From: Serripes groenlandicus
Lineage: Eukaryota; Mollusca; Bivalvia; Cardiida; Cardiidae
Length of the DNA stretch: 64,000 nucleotides
Reading direction: 5' to 3'
Assembly (NCBI GenBank): GCA_031761405.1
Contig: JASEVX010000001.1
Span: 26,078,261 to 26,142,260 of the forward strand
Positions 21,856 through 33,388 of the stretch are shown here, piece by piece. Under the pieces are notes generated by a model, which did not search any database, was not told the DNA's origin, and was given only the letters and a program-made list of their open reading frames with translations. The translations under genes were made by a program, and so were the position numbers. How positions within the stretch are numbered: the first letter of the stretch is position 1; every line of letters begins with the position of its first letter.

Positions 21856-23193
21856 TTAGCAGCCCCTCTTTGGCCCTTTCAACACCTCGTCAGGAGCCTT
21901 CCAGGATTCCTCATTGTCAAATCTATTCTTTATAAATGTCAACAATTCAGCTCCCATGATTAAACAGAAATCCTGTGTCACAATAAAGGCTTCATTAAAT
22001 TCTGAAGCTGAAATCTTCAATGGCTCCTCCTTGTCGAAAACATACTGACAGTAATCACTAACTTGCCGTTGAATTAGATTATATGCTGCAACCTCTTTAT
22101 GGAAACTGTCATCCTGTTCGGCTATCTTCCGCCAGAATGTTCTGTTAAAATGGTTGTACAGGACGTAATCCACACTGCTCCATTGATGGTGTATCTTTAG
22201 GTGACCAGGATCGGGAGTTCCCCGTTTGTATGTGTAATTACCCACATTGGAGGTATGATAGATGATGTCTTCCAATGACCAGCACATGATGCGTTTTAGT
22301 AACACTAAAGATTCATGAAAATATTCCATTATCATGACGAGGCTAAAGTCTCTATCTAACTGTTCTATGTATGTTAATACAGCTGTCAGATCACTAGTGA
22401 GGTCCTCCCTGCCAGCTGGAAATCCAAGAGGCATCCCCAAACAGTGTGATAACAGATTCTTTGTTACCGAGAACCCATCTGGTATACAATATCGGAGAGG
22501 GGAGCCTTCATGGCTTCGATAAAACTGTTCATACCCGTCAATGTTATAAATATATTCTGAGAGGCGGTCCTTAACAAACTTCACCTTGGATATGTTTGCA
22601 ACATTGAAATAATGAAACGCGGACTTAAAATGACTGTATGGTTCACGTAGTATTGTAATGTACGAGGTATTCTTCGGCATAAGATTAGACAAGACTGTTT
22701 TATTATAAATAGAATGTTCTATCAGAATATTAAAGGATTTGTCAGATTGGCGATAATCGATCTCTTCCATAATAAACGGCCATCCCAGATAGATATTCTT
22801 CTTCCTCGGCAACACGAAATTTAAACGTCGTAAGTAACCAAACCTTCGAAGAATGGAGGCTAGGGTTTCAGTCGCACATTTCATTGTCTTAATGAAAACA
22901 AGGTTACGCTTTTCTCTGCACTTCTCTCCATCTATCTTGTTCCGCTTCCTGTTCTTTATGAGAAGTGAATCAAAGCTGTCAATAAAGTAATCCGAATCCG
23001 ATTTATACGCCCTTGTTGAAGGCTCATCTTCCACTGCACCCTCGCCTCCATGCACCACATAAAAGTCCTCTTTTGCAACATACGTGTTCAGTTCCTTAGC
23101 CGTTTTAAAATTCACAATGTAGACTATCACAGATGTGACTAGAAGCACAGCAATTATGGACGATCTGATAGTTTTGAAGTGTTTTCTCCCCAT
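21856..23193 (-). CDS. galactose-3-O-sulfotransferase family protein
   Basis: 445 residues, close to the 423-residue length of human GAL3ST1. The family transfers sulfate from PAPS to galactose 3-OH on glycolipids and glycoproteins in the Golgi lumen. A short basic N-terminus (MGRKHFKTIR) is followed by one membrane segment at about 11-29, giving a type II topology. The PAPS 5'-phosphosulfate-binding segment is near 98-113 (LVFIKTMKCATETLASIL), with the invariant Lys of the KT pair. The 3'-phosphate-binding segment is near 177-196 (TSYITILREPYSHFKSAFHY), with the Arg and Ser expected there. NxS/T sites occur at about 164, 175 and 200. The coding region is uninterrupted. The start is the first Met, in front of the membrane segment. 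The exact acceptor sugar cannot be told. Chondroitin or other carbohydrate sulfotransferases are less likely because the REPYSHFKSAF form is GAL3ST-like. Confidence 0.86.
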   Translation of the reverse strand: MGRKHFKTIRSSIIAVLLVTSVIVYIVNFKTAKELNTYVAKEDFYVVHGGEGAVEDEPSTRAYKSDSDYFIDSFDSLLIKNRKRNKIDGEKCREKRNLVFIKTMKCATETLASILRRFGYLRRLNFVLPRKKNIYLGWPFIMEEIDYRQSDKSFNILIEHSIYNKTVLSNLMPKNTSYITILREPYSHFKSAFHYFNVANISKVKFVKDRLSEYIYNIDGYEQFYRSHEGSPLRYCIPDGFSVTKNLLSHCLGMPLGFPAGREDLTSDLTAVLTYIEQLDRDFSLVMIMEYFHESLVLLKRIMCWSLEDIIYHTSNVGNYTYKRGTPDPGHLKIHHQWSSVDYVLYNHFNRTFWRKIAEQDDSFHKEVAAYNLIQRQVSDYCQYVFDKEEPLKISASEFNEAFIVTQDFCLIMGAELLTFIKNRFDNEESWKAPDEVLKGPKRGC

Positions 23194-23249
23194 CTCTTTT
23201 ATACAATTACTGTTGTTTCTTCTTTGACCAATGTTTATTCTTTGTTTCT
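23194..23249 (-). promoter_or_regulatory. 5' UTR and splice acceptor of the sulfotransferase gene
   Basis: Reading the minus strand, a run of T followed by ACAG ends at 23248. This is a good 3' splice site 54 bp before the start codon. It suggests one or more non-coding upstream exons joined to a single coding exon. No in-frame ATG lies in between. Confidence 0.5.
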
Positions 23250-23296
23250 GTAAAAAAAAAATGGTACATCATGCACAAACTTTTTCCTGACAATAA

Positions 23297-23570
23297 ATGC
23301 AGTGCAGGCAACTTTTAAAAACATTGTTGATACAGGATTGCTTGCTCAAAGAAAACAATTTTTTCTTTTCCCACAATGTTTTCTATTCTTTAGCCACGTT
23401 TTTAGAATATATCCAAATTTCTGACAATATGTGCAGCAGGCGACTTTTAAAAACATTGTCAATACAGGAATGCTTGCTCAAAGTAAGCACATTTTTCTAT
23501 TCCCACAATATTTTCCCTTCTGTAACCAAATTTTATATATCCAAAATGTCTAGATGCTACAATATTTACT
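23297..23570 (+). mobile_element. two degenerate MITE-like units in tandem
   Basis: Units of about 137 bp begin gcaggcaacttttaaaaaca and gcaggcgacttttaaaaaca. Each keeps a ttcccacaat(g/a)ttttc core. They lie just upstream of the sulfotransferase acceptor. Confidence 0.6.
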
Positions 23571-23720
23571 TGCCATATTTTCAAAGCAGATATCTCATAA
23601 CACGGTTTGTCAGGAAAACAGTCACACTACCGGTGTAATTTTATTGATTTACATAATCAACTGGCTAATATAAAGTATTCAAACTGAACTCCTTATCTTA
23701 AGAAGCCACATGTATAATTA

Positions 23721-24151
23721 TGAACCCTTTCCCACAAATAGACGCTTTCTGACACATCTGTAGCAGTCGACGTTTGAAAACATTTTGGCAAAAGGAGAAA
23801 TTGCTCATCATGAGCAATTTCTCCATTTGCCATAATATGTTCTGCTTTATTAAAATCTTTTAATTGTAGAGTTTTTCATACTTTTCGCTAAATGTTTTCC
23901 AAGTCGTCTGCCGGAGTTTTGTTGTATGGGAAGAAGAAATTCACCCTTTCCCACATGTAGAATCGTTTACGTCTGCCATGGATGACAATTTAAAAATGTG
24001 GCAAATGAAGAAATTGTACATAATAAGCAATTTCTCCCTTTACCACAAAGTTTTCCACTCTATTAAATTATTATACTTTTTTTGCTAAACATTTTCCTAA
24101 TTTTGGCAATGTTGCCTGCAGCAGATCTGTTTTGCATGTGGGAAAGGGTTA
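23721..24151 (+). mobile_element. two CACAT-type MITEs in tandem
   Basis: 23721-23942 has the central stem GCTCATCATGAGC. 23943-24151 has gtacataataagc and ends gcatgtgggaaagggtta. Confidence 0.85.
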
Positions 24152-24315
24152 TTGAATGTAGTATCAACATTGTCATAGCATTATCTGTGAATCTCTGTTT
24201 CTATAATCTGTAATAAATCATCCATTGTTTTCGGCACAACATTTATTTAAATCAGTGATTGAATGAAGATAGCCCTTTACCTTATACTCTTATCAAACTG
24301 AAATGATAATATATT

Positions 24316-24543
24316 TTAACCCTTTCCCTCATATAGACGCTTTCTGACGCCTCTGCAGCAGACAGCTTTATGAAAACAGTGATAAAAGAAGAAATTGCTC
24401 AAAACAAGCAATTTCAGCTTTGGCCACAATGTTTTCTACGTTTCGTCATAGGTTATCCATTCAATTATAGAGATTTTCTATTTTTTGACAAAATATGTTC
24501 AAAGTCGTCTGCTGCAGATTTGTCATATGAGGGATAGGGTTAA
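24316..24543 (+). mobile_element. TTAA MITE
   Basis: Complete, with centre GCTCAAAACAAGC and a terminal change gagggataggg. Confidence 0.93.
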
Positions 24544-24646
24544 GAAAAGGAATAGAAAATATAGGATAGATAAATGGAGTTGAATGATTTTAAGAATAGC
24601 TTGGCATAAAAAGAGAAAAGGCTACCGGTATTATTTTTAGTGAAAC

Positions 24647-24953
24647 TTAACCCTTTCAAACATACAGAGGCTTTCTGACGCCTCTACAGCAGACATCTTC
24701 TGAAAACATTGTGTCAAAAGAAGAAATTGCTCATAATAAGCAATTTCTCATTTTGCCACAATGTTTTCAACTTCTTAAAGTGATAATACTTTCATTTATA
24801 GAGATATTCCATACCTTTAGTTTTATGTAGATGCTCTCAAAGTCGTGTGCTCCTGATCTGTTGTAAGTGGGAAAGGGTTATAGAGATTTTTTCAGGTTTT
24901 TGTCAATAGAGTCGTTAGCAGAAGAATATTTTGCTGTATGTGGGAAAGGATTA
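24647..24953 (+). mobile_element. TTAA MITE plus right-end fragment
   Basis: Complete copy at 24647-24880, followed directly by a 70-bp right-end fragment ending tgtatgtgggaaaggattaa. Confidence 0.85.
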
Positions 24954-24957
24954 AGTA

Positions 24958-25161
24958 GGCCCTTTCCCTCATACGACAATTCGGCAGCAGAATATATTTT
25001 GTCAATTATAATTGAATGGATAACCTATGACTTAAAGTGGAAAACATTGTGGCAAAAAGAGAAATTGCTCGTTTTGAACAATTTCTTCTTTTGTCACTAT
25101 GTTTTCCAAAAGTCGTCTGCTGCAGAGGCGTCAGAAAGCGTCTATATGCGGGAAAGGGTTA
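24958..25161 (-). mobile_element. TTAA MITE with a small internal deletion
   Basis: ccctttccctcatacgacaa to atgcgggaaagggttaa. Centre GCTCGTTTTGAAC, one stem pair broken. Confidence 0.9.
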
Positions 25162-25479
25162 AAACAGGCAAACCTGAATTTCTGTGTACTTTTACTCTTA
25201 TAACAGAGAAAAAAAGTAGTCTGGAAAAAGTAGTAACAACTGGTATGTTATGACATCATTCTGCTGAAGAGCATTTTGATATGTTTCAAAAAGAATGTCA
25301 CAGAACATGTAATATAGAAAGGCAATGCACTGATCAGAGACAAGGGGTTTAGAAAACAAGTCACATCTTTCATTAGACATGCTTTGATCGCTGAATGATT
25401 AAAGATGAGTATCTAGATCCAGCTCTCATCAGATTCTGATCCTTGAATTTAATTAAACAAACATGTAAAATTCATAATT

Positions 25480-26400
25480 GTGCCTATCTTTCCCTCATTA
25501 CAAAAAATATTGTTGTCAGGAATTTTTGACCCGATGAACTCAAAATCAATAGAGGTCATGATGATCATCTACTGGTCACCCTCAGCCTCCATGTCAAGTT
25601 TTAGGGCCATGGGTGCAGGCAATGTGGAGTTATCACTCTTACAAGCTTTTTGTGTTCAATGTCACTGTGACCTTGACCTTTCACATGATGACCTCACAAT
25701 AGCGGTCATCTACTGGTCGACCCCCAGCCTCCATGTTCAGTTTTAGGGTCATGGGTGCATGCAATGTCGAGTTATCACTCAGACAAAATTTCACATTCAA
25801 GGTCAATGACCTTGACGTTTGACCTGATGACCTCACAATCAATAGGGGTCATCTACTGATCACCCCCAGCCTCCATGTCTATTTTGAGGGCCATGGGTGC
25901 AGCCAATGTTGAGTTATCGCTCGGACAAGCTTTTCGCCTTCAAGGTCACTGCGACCTTGACCTTTGACCAAATGACCTCAACATCACTAAAGGTCATCTT
26001 CTGGTCACCACCAGCCTCCATGTCAAGTTTGAGGGCCATGGGTGTAAGCAATGTTGATGTATCACTCGGACAAGCTTTTCAGGTTCAATGTCACTGTGAA
26101 CTTGACCTTTGACCCAATGACCTCACAATCAATAGGGGTTATTTACTGGTCAGGCCCAGCCTCCATGTCAAGTTTGAGGGCCATGGGTGCAGGCAATGTC
26201 AAGTTATCACTCGGACAAGCTTTTCAGGTTCAAGATCACTGTGACCTTGACCTTTGACCCAATAACTTCAAAATCAGTAGGGTTCGTCTAATGGTCATCC
26301 TCAACCTCCAAGTCAAGTTTGAGGACCATAGGTCCAGGCAATGTCCAGTTATCAATCGGACAAGCTTTCGTCTACCGACGGACCGGTTAAAGTTAAAAAA
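25480..26400 (+). repeat. 145-bp tandem array with TGACCTTGACCTTTGACC motifs
   Basis: Units contain catctactggtcacc, cctccatgtcaagtttgagg and gccatgggtgca. The receptor-like motif starts at 25668, 25807, 25952, 26097 and 26242; spacing 139, 145, 145, 145. Open frames of 68-88 codons across it are repeat-phase artefacts. Confidence 0.9.
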
Positions 26401-26947
26401 CTGATTGTTCATATTGAACATTTTCTGCTTTTGCCACAATGTCTTCAAAGGTCTTGACCTCACTGAGTCTTGTATTGCAATGTAAGTTCAGATGCATCTC
26501 TTTATACCAATGCTTTTGTTAACCCTTTCCAACTTACAGCACATCTGCAGCTAAAACATTAAGTCTAAAATATTGAAACACTCTATAAATGAAAGGGCAA
26601 TTATTGAATAAAGTTGGAAACAAGGTTGTTGTTGTTGTGGCAAAAGGAAATTTGTTTCAAATTTGTTGACAAAAAGGGGAAAACATTGTGGCAAAAGGAG
26701 AAATTGCACGTTTTGTGCAATAATCACTTTTGTCACTATGTTTTCAAAAAGCCGTCTGCGGCAGAGGCGTCAGAAAGCGTCTATATGAGTATTATTACAA
26801 CAAATCTGCAGCAGACGACATCGAAAACATCCCGGAGAAAAAAAAATGAAGGTATGATAATTGAATCGAGTTGATAACATTGTGGTAAAAGGAAATATTA
26901 TTCGATATGATTAATTTCTTCTTTCATCACAATGTTTTCAGAATTTG
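26395..26947 (-). mobile_element. compound MITE cluster
   Basis: Core fragment at 26395-26455. From the TTAA at 26519 a CACAT-type left half joins a CTCAT-type right half (gcgtctatatgag near 26,788). Another partial copy follows to 26947. Confidence 0.75.
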
Positions 26948-27529
26948 GCATCAAAATATTTATGCATCCTTATTGAGGAAATGTTTAAAGTTTAAAGTTC
27001 TCTTATTCATAAAGACCAGCTACTACTTCTACCTATGTAATGTGATTAATTAACCCTAAAAATCCATTGTGAATGTGTATAGGATGCATTGGAAATGATT
27101 GATTAGATCACTTTTAGTATTTTGACCTTGTTTCAAAGTGAAAGTAGAGAATGCTAAACACCGGTTTTGTCAGGGCCTGATTTGGTCCAAAATGACGGTT
27201 ACCATTTTCGCCTGGCGAGTTCTTTCTTGCATAATGCATGACCCCCACATCTTTGGATTGTTTTAAACCCTGGAGGTAACTCTTTTCAATGATATACGTC
27301 TATGATACCTCTATGATGGTTTTTGGGCTCCAAAGTAAGGATAATCTCCTTTTTTAGCCCGTCTTCTTCTGCACTGGTTTGTTTACTTAGACTTTTACAT
27401 CCTTATATGCTGGTTTTTAATATTTTGGGGTACAGGTTTGTGTAGTAATGTTACAGTTTGAAGTATGTATGATTTACATGAAACATACATAACATGGTAG
27501 ACTTAAACTTTCCGTTGAATTGTGTTTAT

Positions 27530-27835
27530 CTTATGGCACAGGTTTGTATGTTGAAGTCACAGTTAGCACAGATTGTGGATTAAGTCACACATGGCACATT
27601 GAATGTCCCATTTAGCACAGGCTTGTAGATTGATTTTCACAATTTGCAGTTTGTAGACAGTAATGTAGATTTAATGTAGATTTATTGCCACAATTTGCAG
27701 TTCTGTAGACAGTATTGTAGATTGGTTGTCACAATTAGCAGTATATATGCTTATAATGCTTATAATTTACACAGGTTTGCAGCTTGAAAGACACACTTTG
27801 CAGTATATATGTTCAATAAACATCCATGACATGGT
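27530..27835. repeat. degenerate tandem repeat next to the LINE 3' end
   Basis: Recurring cacaatttgcagtttgtag and tgtagattg blocks of about 50-60 bp. Confidence 0.55.
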
Positions 27836-27838
27836 TGA

Positions 27839-28363
27839 TCAAAATTTGTATATTATATCGTGATTCCAGTGTTGGTCCAGTTTTGATTTGAAATCATTTA
27901 AATCTTTTGAGTTGACAACATACTTTGGGAGTGAATTCCATTCGTTGATAATCCTCTGAGAAAACTGTTGAAGCCGAAAAGCTGTATTACAACGAGGTTT
28001 GGCTAGTCTAAAGTCATGCCCTCTAGTAGTTGAAGGACAAATATTAAAAAATCTGTCTGGTGTTATGCCTTCAATGCCTCTAATAATCTTGAAAGCCTGT
28101 ATCATATCCCCCCTTTTTCTCCTGTGTGACAATGATGGAAGTTTTAGTTCTTTTAATCTGTCAATATACTCAAGGTTCCTCAGCTGAGGTACAATCTTAG
28201 TTGCTCGCTTTTGAACTTTTTCGATACTAATTATGTCCTTCCTCAAGAATGGGTACCAAATAGTATTTCCATACTCAATATGCGGTCGCACCATAGTTTT
28301 ATAGAGCATGATAAATGAGTCCTTATAAATGTGATCGAATGAACGTACGATTAATGAAAGCAT
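27839..28363 (-). pseudogene. LINE RT C-terminal (thumb/tail) part in a shifted frame
   Basis: Contains MVRPHIEYGNTIWYPFLRKD, KVQKRATKIVPQLRNLEYID and LPSLSHRRKRGDMIQAFKII, the usual tail of CR1/jockey-type RTs. A frameshift of one or two bases near 28,360 separates it from the RT core. Confidence 0.85.
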
Positions 28364-29665
28364 ACTATTTCATAATTTGCCTTGTTAACTTTTGAGGCAA
28401 TGTGATGACTGAATTTTAGATTGCTCTGAAATGTTATACCTAAATCCTTCTCTTCGGTCACAATTTCCAGATCAACAGAGTTCATTGAGTATGTATGTTC
28501 TTGATTATTGATTCCATAATGAATGGCCTTGCATTTATCGACATTAAACCGTAATTGCCACAATTTTGACCAGCTACACAGGGCTTCCAAGTCCTGTTGA
28601 ATTATGTTAAAATCACTGTCATGTGAATAAAGTTTAGTATCATCCGCAAATATCTTGACTGTACTACTTACTACTTCAGGTAGGTCATTAATGTAAATAA
28701 TAAACAGTATAGGTCCTAGGACGCTGCCTTGGGGTACACCACTTATGACGTCCTGCCATGACGAACAATGTCCCTTAACCGCTACGTATTGTCTACGTTC
28801 AAATAAGAAATCCGAGATCCATGCTAGAAGGTTACCCTTAATACCATACGACGAAAGCTTGCTACGTAAACGTTGGTGAGGAACACTGTCAAATGCTTTC
28901 GCAAAATCCAAGTACACTGTATCCCATGCGTTTTTGTTCTCAATAAACGTAGACCAGTCCTCCATGACGTCAAGTAGTTGAAGAACACAGGAACGACCCG
29001 AGCGGAATCCAAATTGCGCACTAGATATGAGATTATTTGTATTTAAGTGTTCTAGAACGGCAGCTCGTATCAGTTTCTCCAAGCATTTACAAACGATAGA
29101 TGTCAGGCTTACCGGCCGATAATTACCAGGTGATGTCTTACTTCCTTTCTTGAATAATGGAGTTACACGGGCCTCTTTCCACACTTTGGGTAATTTGCCA
29201 GTCAATTGATTTTTGGAATAACAATACTAGTGGGGTTGCAAAAACGTTAGCCATAGTTTTTAATAATAATGGAATCAACTCGTCAGGTCCCATCGATTTA
29301 CCACCATCTAGTCCCAACAAGATTTTCAGAACACTATCTATTTTAAGTTGTATACTTTCAAGGGGTACATTAGAGACACGATCAGGTACAACAGGAACAT
29401 TTTCTGTATTCGCTTGTGTAAATACACTGGCAAAGAACCCATTTAAAACTTCTGCTTTATCCAGGTCCGTCCTGGTTATTGACCCATCATCTTTGACAAG
29501 ATTTGTTACATTTGATACTGTTTTTATTTTACTTTTCACATATTTCCAGAAATGTTTACTTTCTGTCTTTGCCTTGGCTGCAATTAACCTTTCATAGTTT
29601 CGTTTTGCTGTCCTAATACTTTCAGTAGCAGTATTTCTTATTTTACTATAATTTACAAAATCCAT
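28351..29665 (-). pseudogene. LINE reverse transcriptase domain
   Basis: RT motifs in order: VTPLFKKGSKTSPGNYRPVS, QFGFRSGRSC, YLDFAKAFDSVPHQRL, SGVPQGSVLGPILFIIYIND and the catalytic FADDTKLYS. A frame change near 29,205 separates the N-terminal part (MDFVNYSKIRNTA... onward) from these motifs. Confidence 0.9.
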
Positions 29666-29689
29666 AGGACATTTTGTTGCCTTGTAACG

Positions 29690-31443
29690 TTACCACGCAT
29701 GCTTCTTGTCCTTTATACATTTTAATGACTCACTAGTTATCCAAAGTGGTTTAGGTTTACAACCTCTCCTAGGTATTACCTTTGGCACATGTTTGGCTAC
29801 AGAGTTTTTATAGCGGTTTGCAAAAATATCCCACATATCGTTTATGTCGCGCTCATCAAATTCTTTCTTCCAATCTATACCAATCCATTCTTCCGAGAAA
29901 CCCTTAAAATCACACTTGCCATATTTCAGTTTTGAAGCGCCTGTGTGATATTCTTTAAAGGAGCACAAATAGCTGAACAATATTGTGACATGATCACTCA
30001 CACCTAAGGAGGGTAAAATCTCGATTTCCTCGATGTCATTTTCGTCATTTGTTAGAACAAGATTAAGAATATGAGGAGTTTGATTAACTCTAAAACGTGT
30101 CGCCTCAGAAATATGTTGAAATAGAAAATTGTCCTGGATACACTCAAGAAATTTATGTTCATGATGAGTTTCACTATGAGAGGTTGTATACTGTGTCCAA
30201 TCAATGTCCTTCATATTGAAGTCTCCGGCAATAAGCACTCTTTTACAACTATCCGTTGCATCCTTTATAAGTCTATTTATTTTGAGATGTGAATCATGTG
30301 ATGATTGGCTTCTGTAAATTGCGCCAAGTATTATAGTCTGATTTTCAAAGACCCAGTTACACCATGAAGCATCGTCATAGAGATTGTTAAGATGAATATT
30401 AGGCGAAACATTCATATCCGACTTTGTATATATAATTACACCCCTTCCACTGTCTTTACTTGGAAATGCACAATAACCATCCAGCTGATACAATACTGAA
30501 GAACACGACATATCCGACGACACCTTAGGCAAGACCTCAGTACCTGGGTCACAAATTTGTTCACTGGAATGAGTAAGTGTACTTGTGAATAAATGAGAAT
30601 CTTAGGCAAGACCTCAGTAATGAAAATAATATCGGGATTCTCTAAAGATAGTTGTATTTTAAGCTCATCCAGCTTATTTCGCAACTGATCCGCATTTGTG
30701 TATAAACATTTAGTTTTGTTGATAATTACATCTATTATATTTGTATCACTACTAGAAATTATTGGCACATCTAAAATCACATTGTCTTGACTAGAAACTA
30801 ATGGCACATCCAAATACTCACTGTCTTGACTAGAAATTATTTTAGGTACATGTCTCGTTCCACTGGACGGAGTCAATGTACTTGGATTATATACATGAGA
30901 AACACTACTAGGAACACTGAGATTGCACATTTCTCCACTAGAATGAGAAAGCTTATTCACATATTTATGAGAAATATTACCAGAAGCAACTAGATGAGAA
31001 ACATTTCTAGAAGCACCTGGGTCACAAATTTGTTCACTGGAATGAGTAAGTGTACTTGTGAATAAATGAGAATCTTGACTAGAAACACCTAGATCACACA
31101 TTTTATCACTGGAATGATTAAGTGTACTTGTAAATGCCTGAGAAACATTACTAGACACACAGAGATCACACATTTCTTCACTGGAATGATTAAGTGTATT
31201 TGTAGCTATATGAGAGTCCTTTCCAGAAACACCACCAGAATGAATCTGTGCACTTGAATTAATAACATTTTGAATGATAGTCTCACTAAAAACATTGAGA
31301 TCATTTGAACTATTTAAATTAACATCAACATTAACTTTAACTTCATTATTTTTATTTACAGAGTCAGAGGGTGCAAAACTATCTTGACTGGGCCGGAAAC
31401 CGATGTGCCCCTCCTCCTCCACTTGTACCTCCCGCCTGCCCAT
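29690..31443 (-). pseudogene. LINE Ser-rich linker and APE endonuclease domain
   Basis: Residues after 31443 form degenerate 22-26-aa repeats (SSQDSHLFTSTLTHSSEQIC type). The endonuclease starts at TNADQLRNKLDELK and continues with LIAGDFNMKDIDW and LGVSDHVTILF; GDFN and SDH are catalytic APE motifs. A 77-bp insertion at 30524-30601 splits the domain into two frames. A TAA at about 29,689 ends it before the RT. Confidence 0.85.
30524..30619. repeat. templated insertion inside the LINE endonuclease
   Basis: The 19-bp cttaggcaagacctcagta occurs at 30524-30542 and 30601-30619. Between them lie 61 bp (30542-30602) identical to 31015-31075 in the Ser-rich repeat part of the same LINE. Confidence 0.9.
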
Positions 31444-31954
31444 TAATATCCTTCCTATCTATAATGCTTCCTCTGTAGATTACTAAGTTAGGGTTATTAA
31501 TCTTTCTGTGTTCCAATTCCATTCTTAACTCCCTATTTAGATCTCTTTCCTGTTTCGTTAAATCCGGCGTGATATATATATTGCTCCATCCGTGATCCAC
31601 TGCTCCGTCCCCATTTTTCTTTCTTAGGAATTTAGTTCCTCCTAACAGCCTACGCTTAGACGAAACCGATTCCAACATTACCTTTAGTAATCTAGGTTTG
31701 TAGGAGCCGGGCCTACCCAACCTCACAAATGCCTTTGGAACGACATCATCGCACTCTATTGTGGAGAAAATGTTTTGAAGTTTTTCGAGATCCTCTCTTT
31801 TTTTGTCCTCATTTGTTGGCTCCGGGATGTTGTGTACAATGATATTCAACTTCCGTTCCTCCCGCTCCCGGAATTCTTCAATTGCGATTTCCACGCGCTT
31901 ATTAACTTTTTCATTGATGCTTTCTTCAATGTCTTGATATATGGTGTTCTAGTA
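31379..31954 (-). pseudogene. LINE ORF1-like protein
   Basis: Basic coiled-coil-like start (IEEFREREERKLNIIVHNIP), then RLGRPGSYKPRLLKVML and an ITPDLTKQERDLNREL block. This is the RRM/C-terminal arrangement seen in ORF1 proteins of LINEs. It ends in a Gly-rich tail that overlaps the next frame. An upstream stop lies just beyond 31954. Confidence 0.75.
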
Positions 31955-32094
31955 CTTCTACATGTGAAATGTTAGAAAGTGTGACAATTTAGGACTGAAA
32001 CGGGTCGATTTACATGGAAAGAAAGAAGGATTTTTTTTTGGTGTATTGTAACCTATATTCTAAAATATTGATCAATTTAGTTAGGTCATCCAAT

Positions 32095-32484
32095 TGTAAC
32101 GTGCAGGGCTTAAAGACACAGAAGATCCCTTCAGCGAAAAGTATACTCAACCCTGAAGGGGTCCACTTGTCTTATATATCTAACCCTAAACCTCATCACC
32201 CCGAAACGGTGATGCTAATTTGCATATTCGTTACAATACTTCCCACTACGAGAAGACTCGTCCCGAGTCTTGGCCTGGGAAACCCAGGGGTAAGGCAACT
32301 CCGGTATGGCAGTTGTCTTCATCCCCCCACATTGGCCACCAAATGTAACGTGCAGGGCTTAAAGACGCAGAAGATCCCTTCAGCGAAAAGTATACTCAAC
32401 CCTGAAGGGGTCCACTTATCTTATATATCTAACCCTAAACCTCATCACCCCGAAACGGTGATGCTAATTTGCATATTCGTTACA
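32095..32484 (-). mobile_element. TRIM-like miniature LTR retrotransposon
   Basis: Two 141-bp direct repeats (32095-32235, 32344-32484) differ at two positions. Each starts TGTAACG and ends CGTTACA. They flank 108 bp of non-coding DNA. A 4-bp CAAT duplication lies outside (32091-32094, 32485-32488). On the minus strand the inner side of the 5' repeat reads TTTGGTGGCCAATGTGGGG, a possible primer-binding site starting TGG. No coding capacity. Confidence 0.8.
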
Positions 32485-33388
32485 CAATGAAACAAGAAAT
32501 CGTACGATAATTGTTGAGGACGAACTCATATTGAGGAGTTTCCCCAAAAAATCAACACCGTTCATTTGAGATTTTTTTTTACTTCTAAGCTATCTCAGTA
32601 GACGATAAAGGCTCATAAAACTATCAAGGCCAGTATCAAAATAGTCGATTTGCGTTTTATTCTAAAAAATAAAAGTTACGAACCTTTGACGGAATTTGAG
32701 ATATACTTTTTTGGTAATTTGTACAAAGTTCTTTCCCCTGATCCCTCTTCAACCTTCAAAAATAATAATAAATTTCCTCCCACTCTATCTTTTTTTTCTG
32801 TAACCTTTCGTTGTTTTGAATCCCACTAGGGACGATGTTTAACACTTAATGAAGGGAAAATGTCTGCTGGATGCTTACTTAACGATCAACTGTTTATCCC
32901 AAAACATCATCAACGGAATTTATCTACAGATCGTGTCGTATGTCTGGTAGGTATCGCCCAATGAACGATTCGCTCTAAAAATTACTCGCCCCATCTTTTG
33001 ATTGTCAATTTGTCATCGGGTCCTTTCACCTTTATTTTTAGTTTCGGCCCTGGTCCATTAACCGTTCTTGTTATATCTCATATGATTTATATCTTGTGAG
33101 TATTTGCGTATAGGCAGGATATTTATTAATATGTTAATAGGCAAAGCCTAGGTCGTGTGAAAGCAAGAACAATTAATTAAGCACTGTCAGTCCAAGAACA
33201 AGAAACAAATTAATAGGCAAATTGTAGAAAGTTACCGAAACAGAATTTGAAAAACATATTGAAAAAACCCAAACTTATCATGCATTTAAGTTTAATTAAT
33301 TTGTACATATGTTTTATTTTTTATTAGGTCAGAATTGTAACAGACTGTAAGATTTCCAAAGATGTTGATGGAAAACAACACTAGAAGG
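32485..33388. other. no gene seen
   Basis: AT-rich spacer between the TRIM-like element and the MULE-like element. No repeats recognised. Confidence 0.6.

Larger units (their letters stand above)
27839..31954 (-). mobile_element. CR1-like LINE, nearly full length but broken
   Basis: A non-LTR retrotransposon on the minus strand has, in order, an ORF1-like nucleic-acid-binding protein, a Ser-rich repeat linker, an APE-type endonuclease, a reverse transcriptase and the C-terminal tail typical of this clade. Breaks visible: a frame change between ORF1 and the linker, a 77-bp insertion in the endonuclease, an in-frame stop after the endonuclease, and frameshifts near 29,205 and 28,360. It cannot make an intact protein as written. 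No clear target-site duplication was found. Confidence 0.9.

Noticed and set aside
25480..26257. Consecutive frames of 68-88 codons
   Set aside because: They follow the 145-bp tandem unit. The similarity between them is repeat-derived.
32014..32490. 158-codon frame with an internal repeat
   Set aside because: It spans the two repeats of the TRIM-like element. The peptide duplication mirrors the DNA repeat and has no protein features.
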